Origin: Leuctra nigra
Taxonomy: Eukaryota; Arthropoda; Insecta; Plecoptera; Leuctridae
NCBI GenBank assembly: GCA_934045905.1
Contig: OW203769.1
Coordinates: 31,747,345-31,811,344 of the forward strand
DNA length: 64,000 nt
Reading direction: 5' to 3'
The notes beneath the pieces are model-generated. The model was not told the origin of the DNA, ran no database searches, and was given only the letters and a program-made list of their open reading frames with translations. This document shows, piece after piece, positions 1 through 14,600 of the stretch. How positions within the stretch are numbered: the stretch's first letter is position 1; every line of letters starts with the position of its first letter. The position numbers were made by a program, and so were the translations under genes.

Positions 1-1945
1 AATCACGTGACATTATGACGTCACGAAAGACCGAGTCAATGGAACGAAAACAAGTTGAATCATCAAATCTCCGCGACATTTTGATTATTAATCGGCTGTG
101 GAAGACGACGCAATTTATCAGGCAGACATCTTGATTCCACTGCCGGTTGGAGGCGCGTCCTGCATAATTCACGTCCTTTCTCTTGGAGGCAAACAGGCGG
201 GCAAAGAGGCGGAAATAATTGATAGGACTCTAAGGAAATGACATCTTTCACACTGAGAAGAATGCTGATAACTTCATTATCTGCCACTTAGCTTCGGTTA
301 TTCCTCACTCAAGTGAAGATAAAGTCACGATTTAAAAAATGGCTCTGCTTTATAAAAAAAATTATGTACTGTTTGATTTCCAGACGTTGTTTCAACAACG
401 GAGACTTGGGTACCTGAAAATAAAACTGTGTATGATTTTTATCAGAAAGCAGAGCCACAGAGATAATATTTAAAACGGTCTATTCAAAAGTAAATCAATT
501 TTCGGAATTGATAAAAATACTGCAATTTTTTCAGATCAAAATTTTGCGTGATGTGGTTTAGAAATTAATTTATGTTGTAAGTCTCGTACAAATTTCTGTA
601 CAAGTATTTCTGTGGCAATGGAAGAAATAATATATCGTGTATTTTATATTTCCAACGTTGTAATTGCATGAATATTGGCCAATCCCAAGTTTTTTCTTTG
701 AACAGAAAGCTCTCAAACATTTTGATCGTCCGCTTCAATCGTAAAGATATTTTCCCCTCTAATTGTCATTGTATTTCAAAGTCTGCGGCCGATTGAGAGA
801 ACAATCTTCCAGTCATTCTGGACCATGTTGATCCAGACATTTCCTGTCATTAAACCTGAATCAATGTTGTGATTTACACGTCATTCAGTAAATTATAGCT
901 CAGTAACAGGACGAAACTAAGTGAGCTTTAGGAAAACGCTGAGTTGCCGAGGTGATAATTAAGCGAGCATTCGATATGCATGCACAACGCTGTCAGATTA
1001 CCCATCAGTAAAGCGGACTCAATTCCCTGTGAAAGATCTTGCTAGAAATCAATAGATTTACGAACAGAATATCAATGAATGTATCGAGAAACACTTCATT
1101 TGACCAGCATTGTGAAGAAACACAAACAAAAAACAGAGATTCAAGCCAGAAGTCTCAAATAGAGACCGGGGTAAGCAAACGAGTACCGCGATTGTTTTAC
1201 CATAAACATCGTATTTAACACTTTGAGGTCGTAAAAGAGGTCATAAAGTACTCCAGTGTGTGTCATTGTTCAGCCTATTACGCTGTTATGGGTCGCTACT
1301 ATCTGATTCTTAGAATTCTGTTAGCGTGAAGAGAAATTTCAAAGAAACGTTTTGACGAACCATGCGTATGCGATTCCCGATTGCTTACCCATAGGCCTCT
1401 CATAACAAAATTATATTTTGAAGAATTTCGGTTAATTTAGTTAAAAGTTTGGATGCAAACTTTGATCTGTATAATTCCTGGTTGACTCGCTAATGAGTTT
1501 GAATCCTCGTCATAATCCTCCACAAGGCGCCCCCCCCCCCCCCCCCCACCTGACGGGACATTGTTCATGCGCAAATCAATAGGTTTCACATCATCTAGTG
1601 TGACAATCTGTTTACCTGGGGCTGGATTCCAAACAGAGCTCTCATCCTCGCATTGCTTTCAACTATTACAACAAACTTTGATTGTGTTATATTTTAAATG
1701 CAGTACTTAGTCTAGTTGATGTTCACTAAACGTCAGGTTAATGACACTTATAAAAAGATGTGCCATTATGCAATACATTTTCAATACTCTTTTTTAATAT
1801 GGTTACAGTAATTAAAGTTTGCTGTAAAAGTTCAAACGTTGAAGGAGTATATAACATATTTAACTTACGAATTGAATTTGATTAATAATTTGTATGCAAT
1901 ATTAGATTACAATGTTATACCGGCAACTCCCCGGTAAAACATAAT
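1..1945. other. Intronic sequence, no gene seen
   Basis: AT-rich DNA taken to be intron of the glycosidase-kinase gene, because its exons lie on the minus strand on the right and its remaining exons must lie to the left. It holds a poly-C run at about 1529-1547. I looked for PfkB coding blocks on the minus strand and found none. Confidence 0.4.
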
Positions 1946-3768
1946 CCCCATAAAAAACACTCCGTGTAAAAATACCAGCCAAGTCTCTTCAACTTAAAAA
2001 AAATAATGAAGTCTAAAAATTCTGCACTGAAAAGTAGTGATATCAAAAAATTAGCCAAGTCAAAACTTTATTTGAAAATCAAAAAATACTTGGCGCATCG
2101 TGTATATTAATAGCTTGGAAGTATAGGCCAGATTTAAAATATACATCAAATATACATATACATAGTATACCTATAATGCCATAAAAAAACGATGCGCCAA
2201 GTATTTTTTGATTTTCAAATAAAGTTTTGACTTGGCTAATTTTTTGATATCACTACTTTTCAGTGCAGAATTTTTAGACTTCATTATTTTTTTTAAGTTG
2301 AAGAGACTTGGCTGGTATTTTTACACGGAGTGTTTTTTATGGGGATATCACTACTTTTTTTAGTTTATTCTTACAACTTACGTGTGACACATATCACATG
2401 AACAATTACTAAATCCTTTAAAAAAAATTACCCTTTACAATTTGGTTATTCTCATGAAAAAAACAAAGGTTTCATTCCAATCGGTCAACCCAGTTCCGAG
2501 ATATGGCAACACGTCGGTTTTCAAAATGGCCGCTGAACTTTCTGCACTGCCACATAGAATTTATAACTATAAATGATGTGTATCATTTTTAGCTTTCTGA
2601 ATATGTATTTATTGTATAGGAGGGGATTATAATGATTTATAAATTTGAATGACGTCATTTCCGGCCTCATAAATAGGAAAATTCTAGTTTGACTGTTCCT
2701 ATTCCATAGAGATGGCCTTTCGAATCGTTTGGCACTAGTTTCATACCGATCTGTCAACCAGTTTTCGAGATATTACGTTTCTTCCGATTTCAAAATGGCT
2801 GCTGAAATCACTGACCTCTTGAATTATAATTTAAACATGATTTCATTTTATTATAAGCAGTCTCAAATAGTATATTTATTGCATCAAAATGTAAATTTGT
2901 GCGATTTTTTTAATGTGTGACGTCATTTCCGGTTTCAGTATGGGAAACTGCAAATATTATTGATGATAATACATAAAGTTGACCGTCTAAATTGTTTAGC
3001 GTTGGTTTCGTTTAAATCTATTAAGACGTTATTAAGATATGATGTCATTTCTGGTTTCAAAATGGCGGCTTCCGGTTGGTTTTATATCAAGTCAAATAAA
3101 ATCACAAAAGAACATACGTTACATAAATATCAAAATAATTGGATCAAATTTGTTGCCGAAATGCCAATCGATGAATTAAATTTCATGACGTCATTTCCGG
3201 TTTCGTTAACATAAATTTTAGTCTGTTGCTATTGATTATCCATATAGATGACCGTCCGAATCGTTTGGCGCTATTTTCGTTCCAATCGGTCTAGCCGTTG
3301 TTGAGATATGACGTCACTTCCGGTTTCAAAATGGCGGCACAAAAAATTCATGGGGTGAAGGTTAAATCAGACGCCAAAAGTGCACACGTGGTAAAAATGT
3401 TAGATCAATCGGTTCAGCCGTTTAGGCTGTGGCCTGTTTACCGGATTTTAGCTCCAGCCTACTACTACTACTACTGAGATTATTACTGATTATTATTATG
3501 AAAACCGCCCTAAAACACTGTTTTCACGGCCCTCTAGCGTGCAAAGGGCGTAACCTATTGTTCCCAAATTTGGTATATGTTGTAGGGTGGGCCATAGCTC
3601 GAAATTAAGATATATCGCAACAATGTGAGATTTCCCAATTTTAAGATCCAGTAGGCCGAAAATGCCACTTTGATGCTTACAGTAAAAGTGGGTTTGCTCC
3701 AGCCTTTATTTGAGAGTGTGCGCGCGCCGTACGACTTGGCTGGCGTGGAGCGACCGCTCCACTAGATT
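1946..3768 (+). mobile_element. Composite foldback/modular element, copy 1
   Basis: The first 399 bp (1946-2344) are a near-perfect foldback: arms of about 155 bp start with CCCCATAAAAAACAC and flank a loop of about 85 bp. After it comes a tract in which GACGTCATTTCCGGTTTC or its variant ending in AAAATGGCGGC recurs about every 120-150 bp (near 2505, 2650, 2770, 2920, 3040, 3187, 3306). The unit closes with an 18-nt hairpin, GTGGAGCG-AC-CGCTCCAC (3745-3762), directly followed by TAG. A second copy at 55630-56919 shares both boundaries, which defines the ends. The terminal hairpin followed by CTAG recalls Helitron or Helentron 3' ends, but the foldback head does not. It has no coding capacity. 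Confidence 0.75.
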
Positions 3769-6700
3769 ATAATTGCTCAAATAATGATATAAAGAGAAAT
3801 GGGTCAGAAGTTATGTCGTTTGTGAATCTAGCCCCAGGTGAAACGTGAATGAGGGGTCGAAGGTGAAGTGGTCATGAGATGGTTTGGCTGAGTCCTGATT
3901 CTACAACCCCATTGCGTTCGCCTAGCAATTTCTTCCACAAGATTAACATTGAAATAATTGCTAAGCGGTCGCAATGGAGTTATAGAATTAGGGCCCTGGA
4001 CAGCTGACAAGGTTTCTAGAAAGCCGAGAAAAACAGACGTATTTGGGTACATTTCTCGTCAGTCTTAATAAAGATAGGCCTAAAGATTTTTGGATTTTCT
4101 TGAATGAAATATGGTCAGCTTTTCGATTATAAATGTGCGAATTAAATATATTCCTGAATATTTGAAATTAAATTCTAAAATGTTTTAAACTTAACTGTGG
4201 TTTTAATAAAATGAGCTCGTGAAGTGATAAATAACGACGGAATGTAGTTCAAGGCCTAAGAGTGCGTAAGTCACGTGATCTGACGTGGCAGTTGTACCGG
4301 GGCCCTATTCTGTAAGCCATTTCACATCGAAAGGAATCGGATTCGGAATTCCACCATTTGCTTTTAGGTACGATTAACATTGGAGACAAAAGCGTACCGA
4401 TTGATTTTCCTCTCCTTCAACAAATAAGTTACATAATAGGGGCTCAGGAAGAGTTGTGGTACAAGAATACTTTTCAATACTTTTCTTCTAGTTAGTAGAT
4501 TCTGATAAGATTTATTCGTTTTCTATCCTCGTAGTTGTACAATCTGAACATGTTCAAATACAATCTTAAGATTACTTTTTAATAATAGATTAGGGAGTAG
4601 TTATATTAATCAGGTCTTAATGTCAGTAAACCAAAAAATAATTACTTGTTTTGAGTCGTCAATCTCGGACGCATTGATTTGAATGTCAAGTATTATTCGT
4701 ACATTACAATATCTTTGTAAAGACTTAAGTGAAGCGTCGATAAGGGCGAATGCATCGTGATATCAAACGTAATATTGACCCTTCGTGGTAGAACATTGAC
4801 ATCTAGAACACTGGACTCTCCAACCAATCAACAACTTAAAACAACTGCAGAATTTGTGACATAAAATAATGTTTCAAGAGAAGGTTTGTTTTAAAATGTG
4901 CCATTTCGTCTAAACAGAAATGAATTAAGTTTTTCATGAAAATGATAAAAAAAATCATTCCCCCTGCAGCTGTACACGCACAAATATATCCTCGTGGTCT
5001 CGCGAATGACAAGGTCTCTTCTTGAATGGACGGGATTTTATAAACAGCAAGAACATGGAAGTAAAATTTATCTTGTTTGAAGCTGGCGCTAAAAACGACA
5101 AAATATAACACCAATTCAGAAAATTCACATATATTTGCTATCGGCACACCTCACATTTAGATATGTCTCATGTACAAAACTCTTAAATCATCCAAAAAGT
5201 TTATTCAATTTCGTAATAAAATTATAGTAGAAGTTTAAAAAATATTCTTGAAGTTGTAAATATTGTAATGGACGTTCCTTTCAATCAATAAAATATAGTA
5301 ATACTCATTAAATTGTTACTCGTTTCGGTTTTTCATCGATGTAATTATATAAATACAGATTGTATTTTATCTGACAGATCTGAATTAAAGGGTGCTAGAT
5401 TCTTTCAGATTATTTCGTCGGATTTCGAACTTACATTTAGCCCAGAAGTTTTCCAAAGTTGTGAAAATGTATTCCATTCTCTGATCTATATTAGAAGATC
5501 ACCGAAAATATAAAATATCGAAAATACATTATATATATAAAAATATTATTTTTATTTTTATGAAAAAAACACAAAATGTCACAAAATGACTATAAAAATA
5601 CAAAAAATCTAAAAACTGCAAGAAAACATTAAACAGTTTTAATAACTGAAAGTATTACCTAATTAAGTAATACAGAAAATAATGAAAAGTATTCTGTTGA
5701 ATGGGATAGATACTTTGCAATAAAAATCGAACTTTCCATAATGTAAAAGTCACTATTCAATATTATTCATCAATAGAAATGCTGATAAGAGTCGAATAGC
5801 GTAATGAATCAAATTCCCTTCAAAAGTCTTGGTTTTATTGCACTAAATCAAACACCTAAGCTATAAATGAATGCACGAAAGGCATTAAATACACTGAGCG
5901 GTCTTTAAAGAGACTTGTCAGTATTTATAGCGCTGGCAATTGCCTGGTACCTGACAATAACTAGTTCCACACCCACCCATATCGTTGCAAATACCAGCGA
6001 GAAACAGACCAACATACAGCCTGGATCAGCCGTGGGGGCTTATAGGCCTGCCTAGGGGCCACCTCAGACATTTTTTATTAGTTTGTACTTCCATATTTCC
6101 AGTGTCATATTTTTGATTTCTCTAAGTAACGTTTTTGTAAGCCAAGTATACCTCCTAACGGCGTCATATTTAAATTCACTGGAATAAAATTGGCGTATTG
6201 TTTGAAAACGAATAAATTATTTCGTTATGTGTCGTTTGAAAATTAAAAACAAATGAATGCATGGCCACCTTGTTTTCTGTTTCAAGAGTATCGTCTATTT
6301 TTCATACACTCGTCACTCACTGCATGCATTTTCACGGCTTTGGAAACACTCTGGAATAAATTAAAAGAGTCCACGTCATAAATATGGAGATAACTTCTTA
6401 TAAATAAATACTGTATAAAATTAAGCTCTAAAATCCTAGCTTCATACCGTGTTAGATGTATTTACAACTTCATAGCGTAAATCCCGCACGCGAAAAAGAA
6501 CGTACTTTTCGTGACCTAGTGATTTTCCCTCAAGATTTAAATTGCAAGAATGGAACGTTTCAGAATTTGATTTTTAAAACGTTCGATTTCCAACATTCGA
6601 ATTTGAGCCATAAATCACTGCCTACTACAGCAAAAGTGGTTTTAGAAAGTCCATTGCCGTTTACCCTTCTGGGGCTCTATTTTAGTTTGAAACAATTCGA

Positions 6701-9700
6701 TGATAAAAAGGTAATCAAGTTGGAAGTAAATTAATAGCTAATCCTTTGCCTTCACCGAAGTCCCATCTGTATTATAAAGCAAGGTGAACGGGAAATCTTA
6801 AATGAAAACATTTTAGAGAGTGTAGGTAAATAATAAGTGAGCTTTTTCAAAACGCAGTGCCTCTTAAAATACGTAGAATCAATGGAAGATAGTCTGTTTC
6901 CGAGAAAAATAGAAAATTACTATTCCAAGACTAGACGAATTATTTTAAAAAGTAATTTTAAACCGGGAATTTAAACCGTTTTAAATAAATAGTGATTGGG
7001 GGACGATTAGGTCTCAATACAAACAACAAGTCTTGAATGACATAAATATGTATGACATTGTGATTACTTATAAAATATAATCACTATCGAAAGTCACAAG
7101 CATCAATACGCCAGGTGTTATTTGTAATATTAAATATTAAGAACAGGGTTTAACCCTAAGCTAGAAATTAATTGTCTGCATGCAAGCTCTATTTTCAACA
7201 AATCATTTGACAATATTTTGCCCTTGGATGAGTTGACAAAGTTGGAAAAGCACACCTTTAAAATATAATTGATTTCCCGAAGCTTTTCCGGCCGACTGTT
7301 TCCCTGCCGAGTTTCCCTAAGACGAATTACTGAGAATAGGAAATAGCGAAGGAAGGAAATGTTGTTATGAATATTCATCGAAGCCTTGCGAAGAGGAAAA
7401 GCAAAAACGAATAAAAAGAATAATGAACTGCTTTTTGTCATCCCTCATTCTCGAATAACAAAGAAACACAATGAATAATTAATCATCTAAAATAAGAATT
7501 TTGGAGAAAACTTTGAGATAAATTCTTGATAAATTTTGGTAGGACAGAAATTTCAATTCGATTTATTAATACTTACCAAATATCAGCGATAAAATATAAA
7601 ATTAAAGCGAATTGCGCTAAAATCAAAAGTGGGCCCAAAATTAAAGTAAATAATTAAAATTGAACGTAAATCGATTACCTACTTTATAATTGTGATCCAT
7701 TGCGTTGACAAAAATACTATTATCTGATATTTTCCTGACTAGGTCGTGAAAATGTAAAATAATATTGAACTCTAAAACAGAATGACAAACGTGAACCCTA
7801 AACATACCTCGTGAGTGTACAAAATATTCTTATTGCTGTCGAAACTATCAAAGAAATGCATTCGAAAAGATATCACTGAATCTTCCCCAAGTGTCTAGGG
7901 GGCCATGGTTGGGAATCTTCACAAAGAAGGATCTATTGACTGTTTTTACTTGCAACCTTAGAAATTAAATTACGCAATTCGCTCCTTTGTGGCTAGATTT
8001 CATCAATAATATTTAAAAATCGAATTTTTTATTGAATTGAGAATAGATCAAATTAGCATGTATTACTTAATGACAGTTCATGGCTTATACGACCTGCTTT
8101 GTTTTACATAAAAATTTAAAATATTATATTTTCTTTACCATATTGGTGACATATGTGTGATACGTAAGATTTAACCCTGCATCTCAGAGGTAGAAGGCCG
8201 GAAGTACGTAAATACATTATATTGAAGTATTCTCTCAACATTACAAATATGATTGGACGAAGTAAGAATGACTGGTTTTTGAGCTCAGCCTAAGAATCAT
8301 TGGAGTGGACTTCCGCCCTTCTACATATGAGACACAGAAGTAATCATGGAACGAGTGATTTGTCTCCACTTGCTAGTGGACGGCTCGGAACTAGGAATTA
8401 TGAACATATAACTGTGGCCTACGTGCCATGCATTATACATGATATTTATTGTGAAAGTTAAGTGGTAAAATAAACACCACTGAGGCTAAACAGTGGCTTT
8501 TACTCTCACCACTACCTTCAACATGAATGGGTCCATAACATTTAACAATTACTTTTAACTGTTACGTAAGTCCATATTACACAATACAATTCAAAATAGA
8601 CAATTTCAATCATAAGCCAATCATATTTCAGAGTTTCAGTCAAAACGGTATTTCATTGGCTAGAAAAATAAATTACACAATTTGAATTGATATTGTGATA
8701 TGCACTTTATACATTTCAAAACAATTTCCTCGATTGTTTCTATTAATAAAAATGAAACCCACATCAAAAGTATGCAAATCACCTGAGCTTAAAGCTTTAA
8801 ACGTTAAACTTTTATACTTATTCACTACCTTACAATTAAAGTAGAAATACAGACGCTTTAATTTCCATAAAAAATGATAATACAAAGTTAGTGACAGAAG
8901 GAGTTTTGTATTTAAATATCCGTTGGAAAAATGCTTTTCCACTTTCCACGCTTTTACTTTTTATAACTTAGCAATTAGCCACAGCAAGGAGATCGACCAG
9001 CCTACTTACTGTATCTATTTATTATATACTGTTGTGACTAAATTATAATATGTATATTACTGTTCATTATTTGAAAGACTATTTAAAATAAGCCTATATG
9101 AGATGTATATCTAGTTGTAATGGCTGTAGAATCATGTAAATGATCAATTGATAAGTTGTATATATTATGAGAGATAAATGTAAAGAGAGATCGGTTGATA
9201 TTGTTACATTTTAGATGTTATTAATTATAATATTTTGATCCATTGATTATTATTATAAAATTATGTATCAGTATGTTGTTCCATATATAAATAAAAGAGA
9301 TCAAGATTCTTAGAGTTCAGGGGTTTCGTGATTTTGTTCCAAAAGTCCTGTTCTCATTTTAAAATGTACGACCAGATAACATGAAAGTGAAAACATGAAG
9401 TGAAACTACAATCAGGATCATGGGATAAATGAATACAATCCACGACCAAAAAAAGTTCAAAAAAAAGTTCAAGAAAAAGTTCTTGAAAATGTACGCAATT
9501 TAAAGAAGTATGTACCAAAAAAATACAAAAAAATTACACACAGGTGTAATTTTTTGGGGATACTTTAAAAAGTAAATGTATAACTAAATGTCCTTCAAAG
9601 TGACATAGCTTCGGTATTACCACATTTTTATTAACATCCTTAACTTCGTCAAAATCTATGGGAAATTTAATTTTCGAGACAACAACTTTATAAGTAATGT

Positions 9701-10293
9701 ATTGCTAATAATCAAGCCATACGATACAACGTCTTGTAAATGTCGATTTGAACCAACTAATGTACCTAGTAAATGACATCCCTTTGCGCCATTCAATCAA
9801 TGTAATGACACCAACTGTTCGACTGCTGTAAAACCCAAGTCCTCGGTCATTACCAAAGCGCCATTACGTGTCTAATGATGCGCTCAGAAGATCGTTCCTT
9901 TAGCTCAGATGCGTTGCTTCATCTCTTATTCCAGAGATCCAATGCTAATTGCATCCCTCTCCACTCCTAATTATTCATCACAAAACCGTTTTCTTTCTGC
10001 GAGGAAGGATAATTGATCCTCTTTCAGGTATAAAAAGAAGTCAGCTTAGGAATAAGTTGATAAATGTGAAAGAGAGAAAAAGTTTCTGATTTGGTTTTGC
10101 AGCGGAAATAAAGTCATTTAAAGCTGCTATGTACGCCTGAGAAGAGGAATATAATATGCATAAAAAGGCTCCAGTTATTTGGGTAGATATTTATGCATTT
10201 CAACAGCTTTTCAAGTGTCAAAAGTTCACGCATCATTCTGGTTTACCGGATGTTTTGACAACTCAAATGAGAGCAATGGAGCTTATTTATGTA
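3769..10293. other. Intronic sequence, no gene seen
   Basis: About 6.5 kb of AT-rich, low-coding DNA in the large 3' intron of the glycosidase-kinase gene. Short frames here have no recognisable domains. I saw no strong internal repeat, apart from A-rich tracts such as 9450-9540. Confidence 0.4.
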
Positions 10294-10696
10294 CATGGGC
10301 GCCCGCAGGATTTCTGCCAGGTAGGGGCAGGTCAAGGAAAACAATATTTTACGGGTTTAAGGGGGGTGTGGGGGGCGCGCCCCCCACCCTGCCCCGCAGG
10401 GCGTTTTTTGGTTTTTGGACACTTTGAAATCAAGTTTGAGACGTTTTGAGGTGTATTTTGTTGAAATATTCAATATATTTTAATTATTGCACTTTGGGGT
10501 GGTGGGGGACATGTTCAAAACTGCCCCGCAGGGCATTTTTTGGATTTTTTACACTCTGAAATCAATTTTTTTTAGTTCTTTTGGTTACAAAATGATACTA
10601 TACGTTAAACCCAATACAATTTTTATGTTTTCCTGACATCCAGGGGGAGGGGGGGGCAAGCGCCCCCCCCTTCCCCCCCCCCTGCGGGCGCCCATG
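10294..10696. mobile_element. hAT-like non-autonomous element with 8-bp target duplication
   Basis: Terminal inverted repeats CATGGGCGCCCGCAGG / CCTGCGGGCGCCCATG bound 403 bp. The sequence TTTATGTA is present exactly on both sides (10286-10293 and 10697-10704), an 8-bp duplication typical of hAT insertions. The interior has G- and C-runs and two copies of a CTGCCCCGCAGGGC segment. No transposase. Confidence 0.85.
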
Positions 10697-11625
10697 TTTA
10701 TGTAGGATATCGCCTTTCTAGTTGAGTGGTACCTACAGACCAATTCGTTCATGTAGCCTAATTTCTCGTAAAATATCTAGTACCTCCCAGAAACAGGGCG
10801 TACACGATTTGCATTCTTGTGGATCTTGTGGTAGTTATCTACTTACTTGCAATGCAGGACGTTGGCTTCACAGACATAAAGTATGAAGTTTTATCGGTAG
10901 TACACAAATTAATACGAATTTCAGTGTCCATATATTAATAACTTTTTTTAATATTATTTATTTAAAATGTAATCCTATATGTCCGCCCTCTTGCACGTTT
11001 CAAATATCAAGTTTCTATAATATATTTTTATTTACTACACTACATGGAGTAGAACAATCTGTTCCAGAAACCTACAAGTCAGATCATTTACAAGTAGTTC
11101 AGCTCAGTTTTATTTCCAATTGTTATACATAGGTAGGTAGGTACATATAAAACAATTACCCTTGAGTAGCAAGCTCTCTTAGTTAATAAATAAAGAAGTT
11201 ACTCCCAGATAAGCGGTGCAGGAATAAATACACACAGTTTAAAACACGGAGCAGACTTGCATGCAGGGACTGGCCCGGGGTGCGGGGTGCGATCGCATAC
11301 CGGGCCCCTATCGTTTATGGTCACATTTTCCCATATAACGGGCGCTAAATTTACATTTTACAGTCGTTTTCATTTTTAACTAGTAGCATTTTTACACATT
11401 TTACATAATTTTTTTCTATCTCTACATTGTTTTACGGGCCCAGTTCATGTTAATCCGGACCCTTTTCATTCCAGACCGACCCTGCTTCCATGTTTGTCTG
11501 TGCTTGATGTTTGACTGTGTGATGGGAGTGAAGGAAGCCACCTAGAAGGAGGAGGATCTGATGATGGCAGGAGTTGCTCAAGGTCAGCTGGATGTAAGAT
11601 CGTCGAGCGAGGCTCGGTGGGCTAC
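10697..11625. other. Intronic sequence with a LINE 3'-end fragment
   Basis: About 930 bp of intron. At 11090-11160 the minus-strand pattern GGAAATAAAACTGAGCTGAAC matches the 3' end of the LINE at 14292-16259 (split here in two: GGAAATAAAACTGA and GCTGAAC). At 11263-11443 a weak inverted pair (CTGGCCCGG / CGGGCCCAG) may mark another miniature element. Confidence 0.4.
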
Positions 11626-14600
11626 CTGGATGTTGGCTTCGTCCAGTGCGATGACGCAGTCCAGCACGCAGCCGCCGATCACCACCGGACCCTGTGAGCA
11701 GGCACGAGATACTAGAAGCGCTCTCAAGGTACTGCCAATCCATATTATCAACTTCAACTATTATGTGCACATGTGCAGAACCAAGTTGCCTAACCGAAAT
11801 TTGCTAATCTGGAAAAGTATTGAATAAATTATTGAGCAGTAAATGATTATAATTGCAAAGAGGAAATTAATGTTAACTCAAATACTTTTGTTTTTAAAAT
11901 GTACTGAAAACGCAAAATATAAAATCAATTACATTTCTTGATAAAATATACTCTAGGTAATCTTGTTCAAATTTATGACTTTACCAAATTCATACAATAC
12001 CTGAAAATAAGAATTATAATTAGGTTAATTACTTTTATATTGATTTTATTAACAAAATTTAATATAAATAAAGCAAATAGCATGTTAAAAAGTTAGAAAA
12101 ATAACTATATGTATCTAGAAATACAGTTCAGAAATTTATCTTGGGAAAAAAATTTAAAATTATAAACTTTTATAAAAATATAAAAAATAAATAAAAATGA
12201 TAAAAATTTTATCTTGGGATTGAATACTGTATTGCAGATCTTAATGCTGACCTCATCGCAATTCAAACATAATATTCAAAAAGTAATAGTCTGTGCCTTA
12301 ATCCAAGTAAATCAATTTTGGTTCTGCTGGGTAAACCTAAATCTGTAGATATTTTCACAAACTCCACCCATAAAGTTCGGATAGGAGAGGTAAACATTAT
12401 ATTAGGAAATGTAGCTAGAAACTTAGGTGTTCGGTTCCAAACTGACATGAGCTGGAAAGAACATGTCAAAAAAGTTGAAATAAGGCACAGGGTACAATCC
12501 GATATCTAAATAGGTTTAAAAAGTATTTGCCCATCAATACAAAAAAGCTTTTATCGGAATCCCTAGTTTTATCTATTTTTGATTATTGTGATATAGTTTA
12601 CATATAGGCATCAACAAAACTACCTCGCAACGAATACATAAGGTTCAAAATAGGGATGGAGCGAACCTGGATTTTGATATCGACTATCGATATCATTTAT
12701 ATATCGATATTTATCGATATCGCGATATATCGATATATTGAAATATTGAAATATCGAAATATCGATATATTTCCCTAGAGAAACTAGGGAGGAAGTGCAG
12801 TTAAAGATTGATAAGTGGAGTGAAGAGACGGAGAAGATGGGTTTGAGAATAAGCGAAGAGAAGAGTGAAGTAATGACAATGGAAAGAAAGAAGCTTAAAC
12901 ACGGTCATGCTAGGATCAAGCTTGGAGAGGGATGGTTGAAGGAGGTGGAAGAGTTTAAGTATCTGGGTAGCCTGCTCACCAACAAGGCTAAAGTAGACAG
13001 AGAAATACAAGAAAGAAGAAAGAAAGCAGAGGCATTTTATCAAGCAGTGAGGAAGTTGCTGTGGAATGAGAAGTTGCCACAAGTCTGCAAGATCATTATG
13101 TACAAGATGTATTTCCTGCCAATTCTAACATATGGGGCAGTGACGTGGTCAGCAGGTGGAAAGGAAATGAATCAGCTACAGGCAGCTGAGATGAAGTTTT
13201 TGAGGAGTGTGAAGGGGGTGACAAGAATGGATAGGATCCAAAGTAGGAAGATAAGAAAAGAGCTTGGGGTTGAAAGATTGGTGTTCAAGCTGGGAAGAGA
13301 GAGGCTTAGGTGGTTCGGCCACATGAAGAGGATGGGAACCGATAGAGTGCCAAGGCGGGTGTTTGAAGCGGCTACAGGGGGAACTCGGAGAGTGGGGCGA
13401 CCAAGAGACAGGTGGATTGGACTGATCAAGGAGGATGTGTTGGAGAGAGGAGGAAGGTGGAGTGAGTTGGAGGCTGAGAGACAGTGGGAGGACAGAACAT
13501 GGTGAAAGGAATTTGTGGAACAATTAGAAGTGGAAGAAGAAGAAGAGGAGGAAGAAGAGGAGGAAACGCCAGGCGTGGCCAGCCGGTTTCCAGGAGTCCT
13601 GCGGCCCTAGTGTTGGTGGGAATACCCACCCCCTGACCCATTAAATTGGAACCAGGGATGGATTATTATTATTATCGATATATTGAAATATCGAAATATC
13701 GAAATATTGAAATATCGAAATATCTATATATTGAAATATCGAAATATTGATATATGACAATATTATATTTCGATGTAGGTATGGAAATATTGATATATCG
13801 CATAAATGCCTTAAATTGCTCCTAAAACTGATAGGAAATTCAAAAGAAAATTTAAATAGAAATAACACAGCCGTTCCAAAATATAGGGTCACCGGCCAGA
13901 TATAAAAGAAATGTGAATAATCTGAGAAATTGTCCTAAAATCTGATAAACGCTGCACTGCAAATATGAATTATTTTGCCATTGTAGGTATAAACTTCAAT
14001 TAAGAATATAGTTATATCATACGGTAACGCTTCGATATATCGATATTTCAATATATCGATATTTTAATATTTCGATATTTCGATATTTCAATATTTCAAT
14101 ATTTCAATATATCGATATTTCAATATTTTGATATTTCGATATTTCAATATTTCAATATATCGATATTTCAATATTTCGATATATCGATATTTCAATATAT
14201 CGATATTCAATATATTCAGGTATCGATATTTCGATATTTATTTGATATCGATATATATCGATATATCGATATTTTCTCCATCCCTAGTTCAGTTCAGTTC
14301 AGTTCAGTTTTATTTCCATATTCAATGAGTACATTTTAAAGAGGTACATACATTTGAAAGGACTCCTATGGTCGACACCATTCAGTGGAGTATGTGGAAA
14401 GGTTACATCGAACTAAATCTAGTAACCTAGTACATATTTAATAGCATTGCAATTAAAAAAATAAAATAAATTAACATCTACATGCTACAGTTATATTTTA
14501 AATCTAGTTACATAGTATTATTTATTACACATTCACGAGATTCAATGTCAAAAAATGAAATTAGACAGGTACACAATAATATTAATAATTAATAATTTTA

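Noticed and set aside
63..287. 74-aa minus-strand frame considered as the next PfkB exon
   Set aside because: None of the expected kinase blocks (GGVGRN-like or the DTxGAGD-like end) can be read in any minus frame, and no phase-0 acceptor fits.
2729..3214. Two plus-strand frames sharing a LVS-F-FKMAA pattern
   Set aside because: The likeness comes from the repeated DNA modules of the composite element. The frames are interrupted in each module and absent in copy 2.
10156..10449. Overlapping 97- and 82-aa frames
   Set aside because: They run into the hAT-like element and across its GC-rich end, so this is chance openness.
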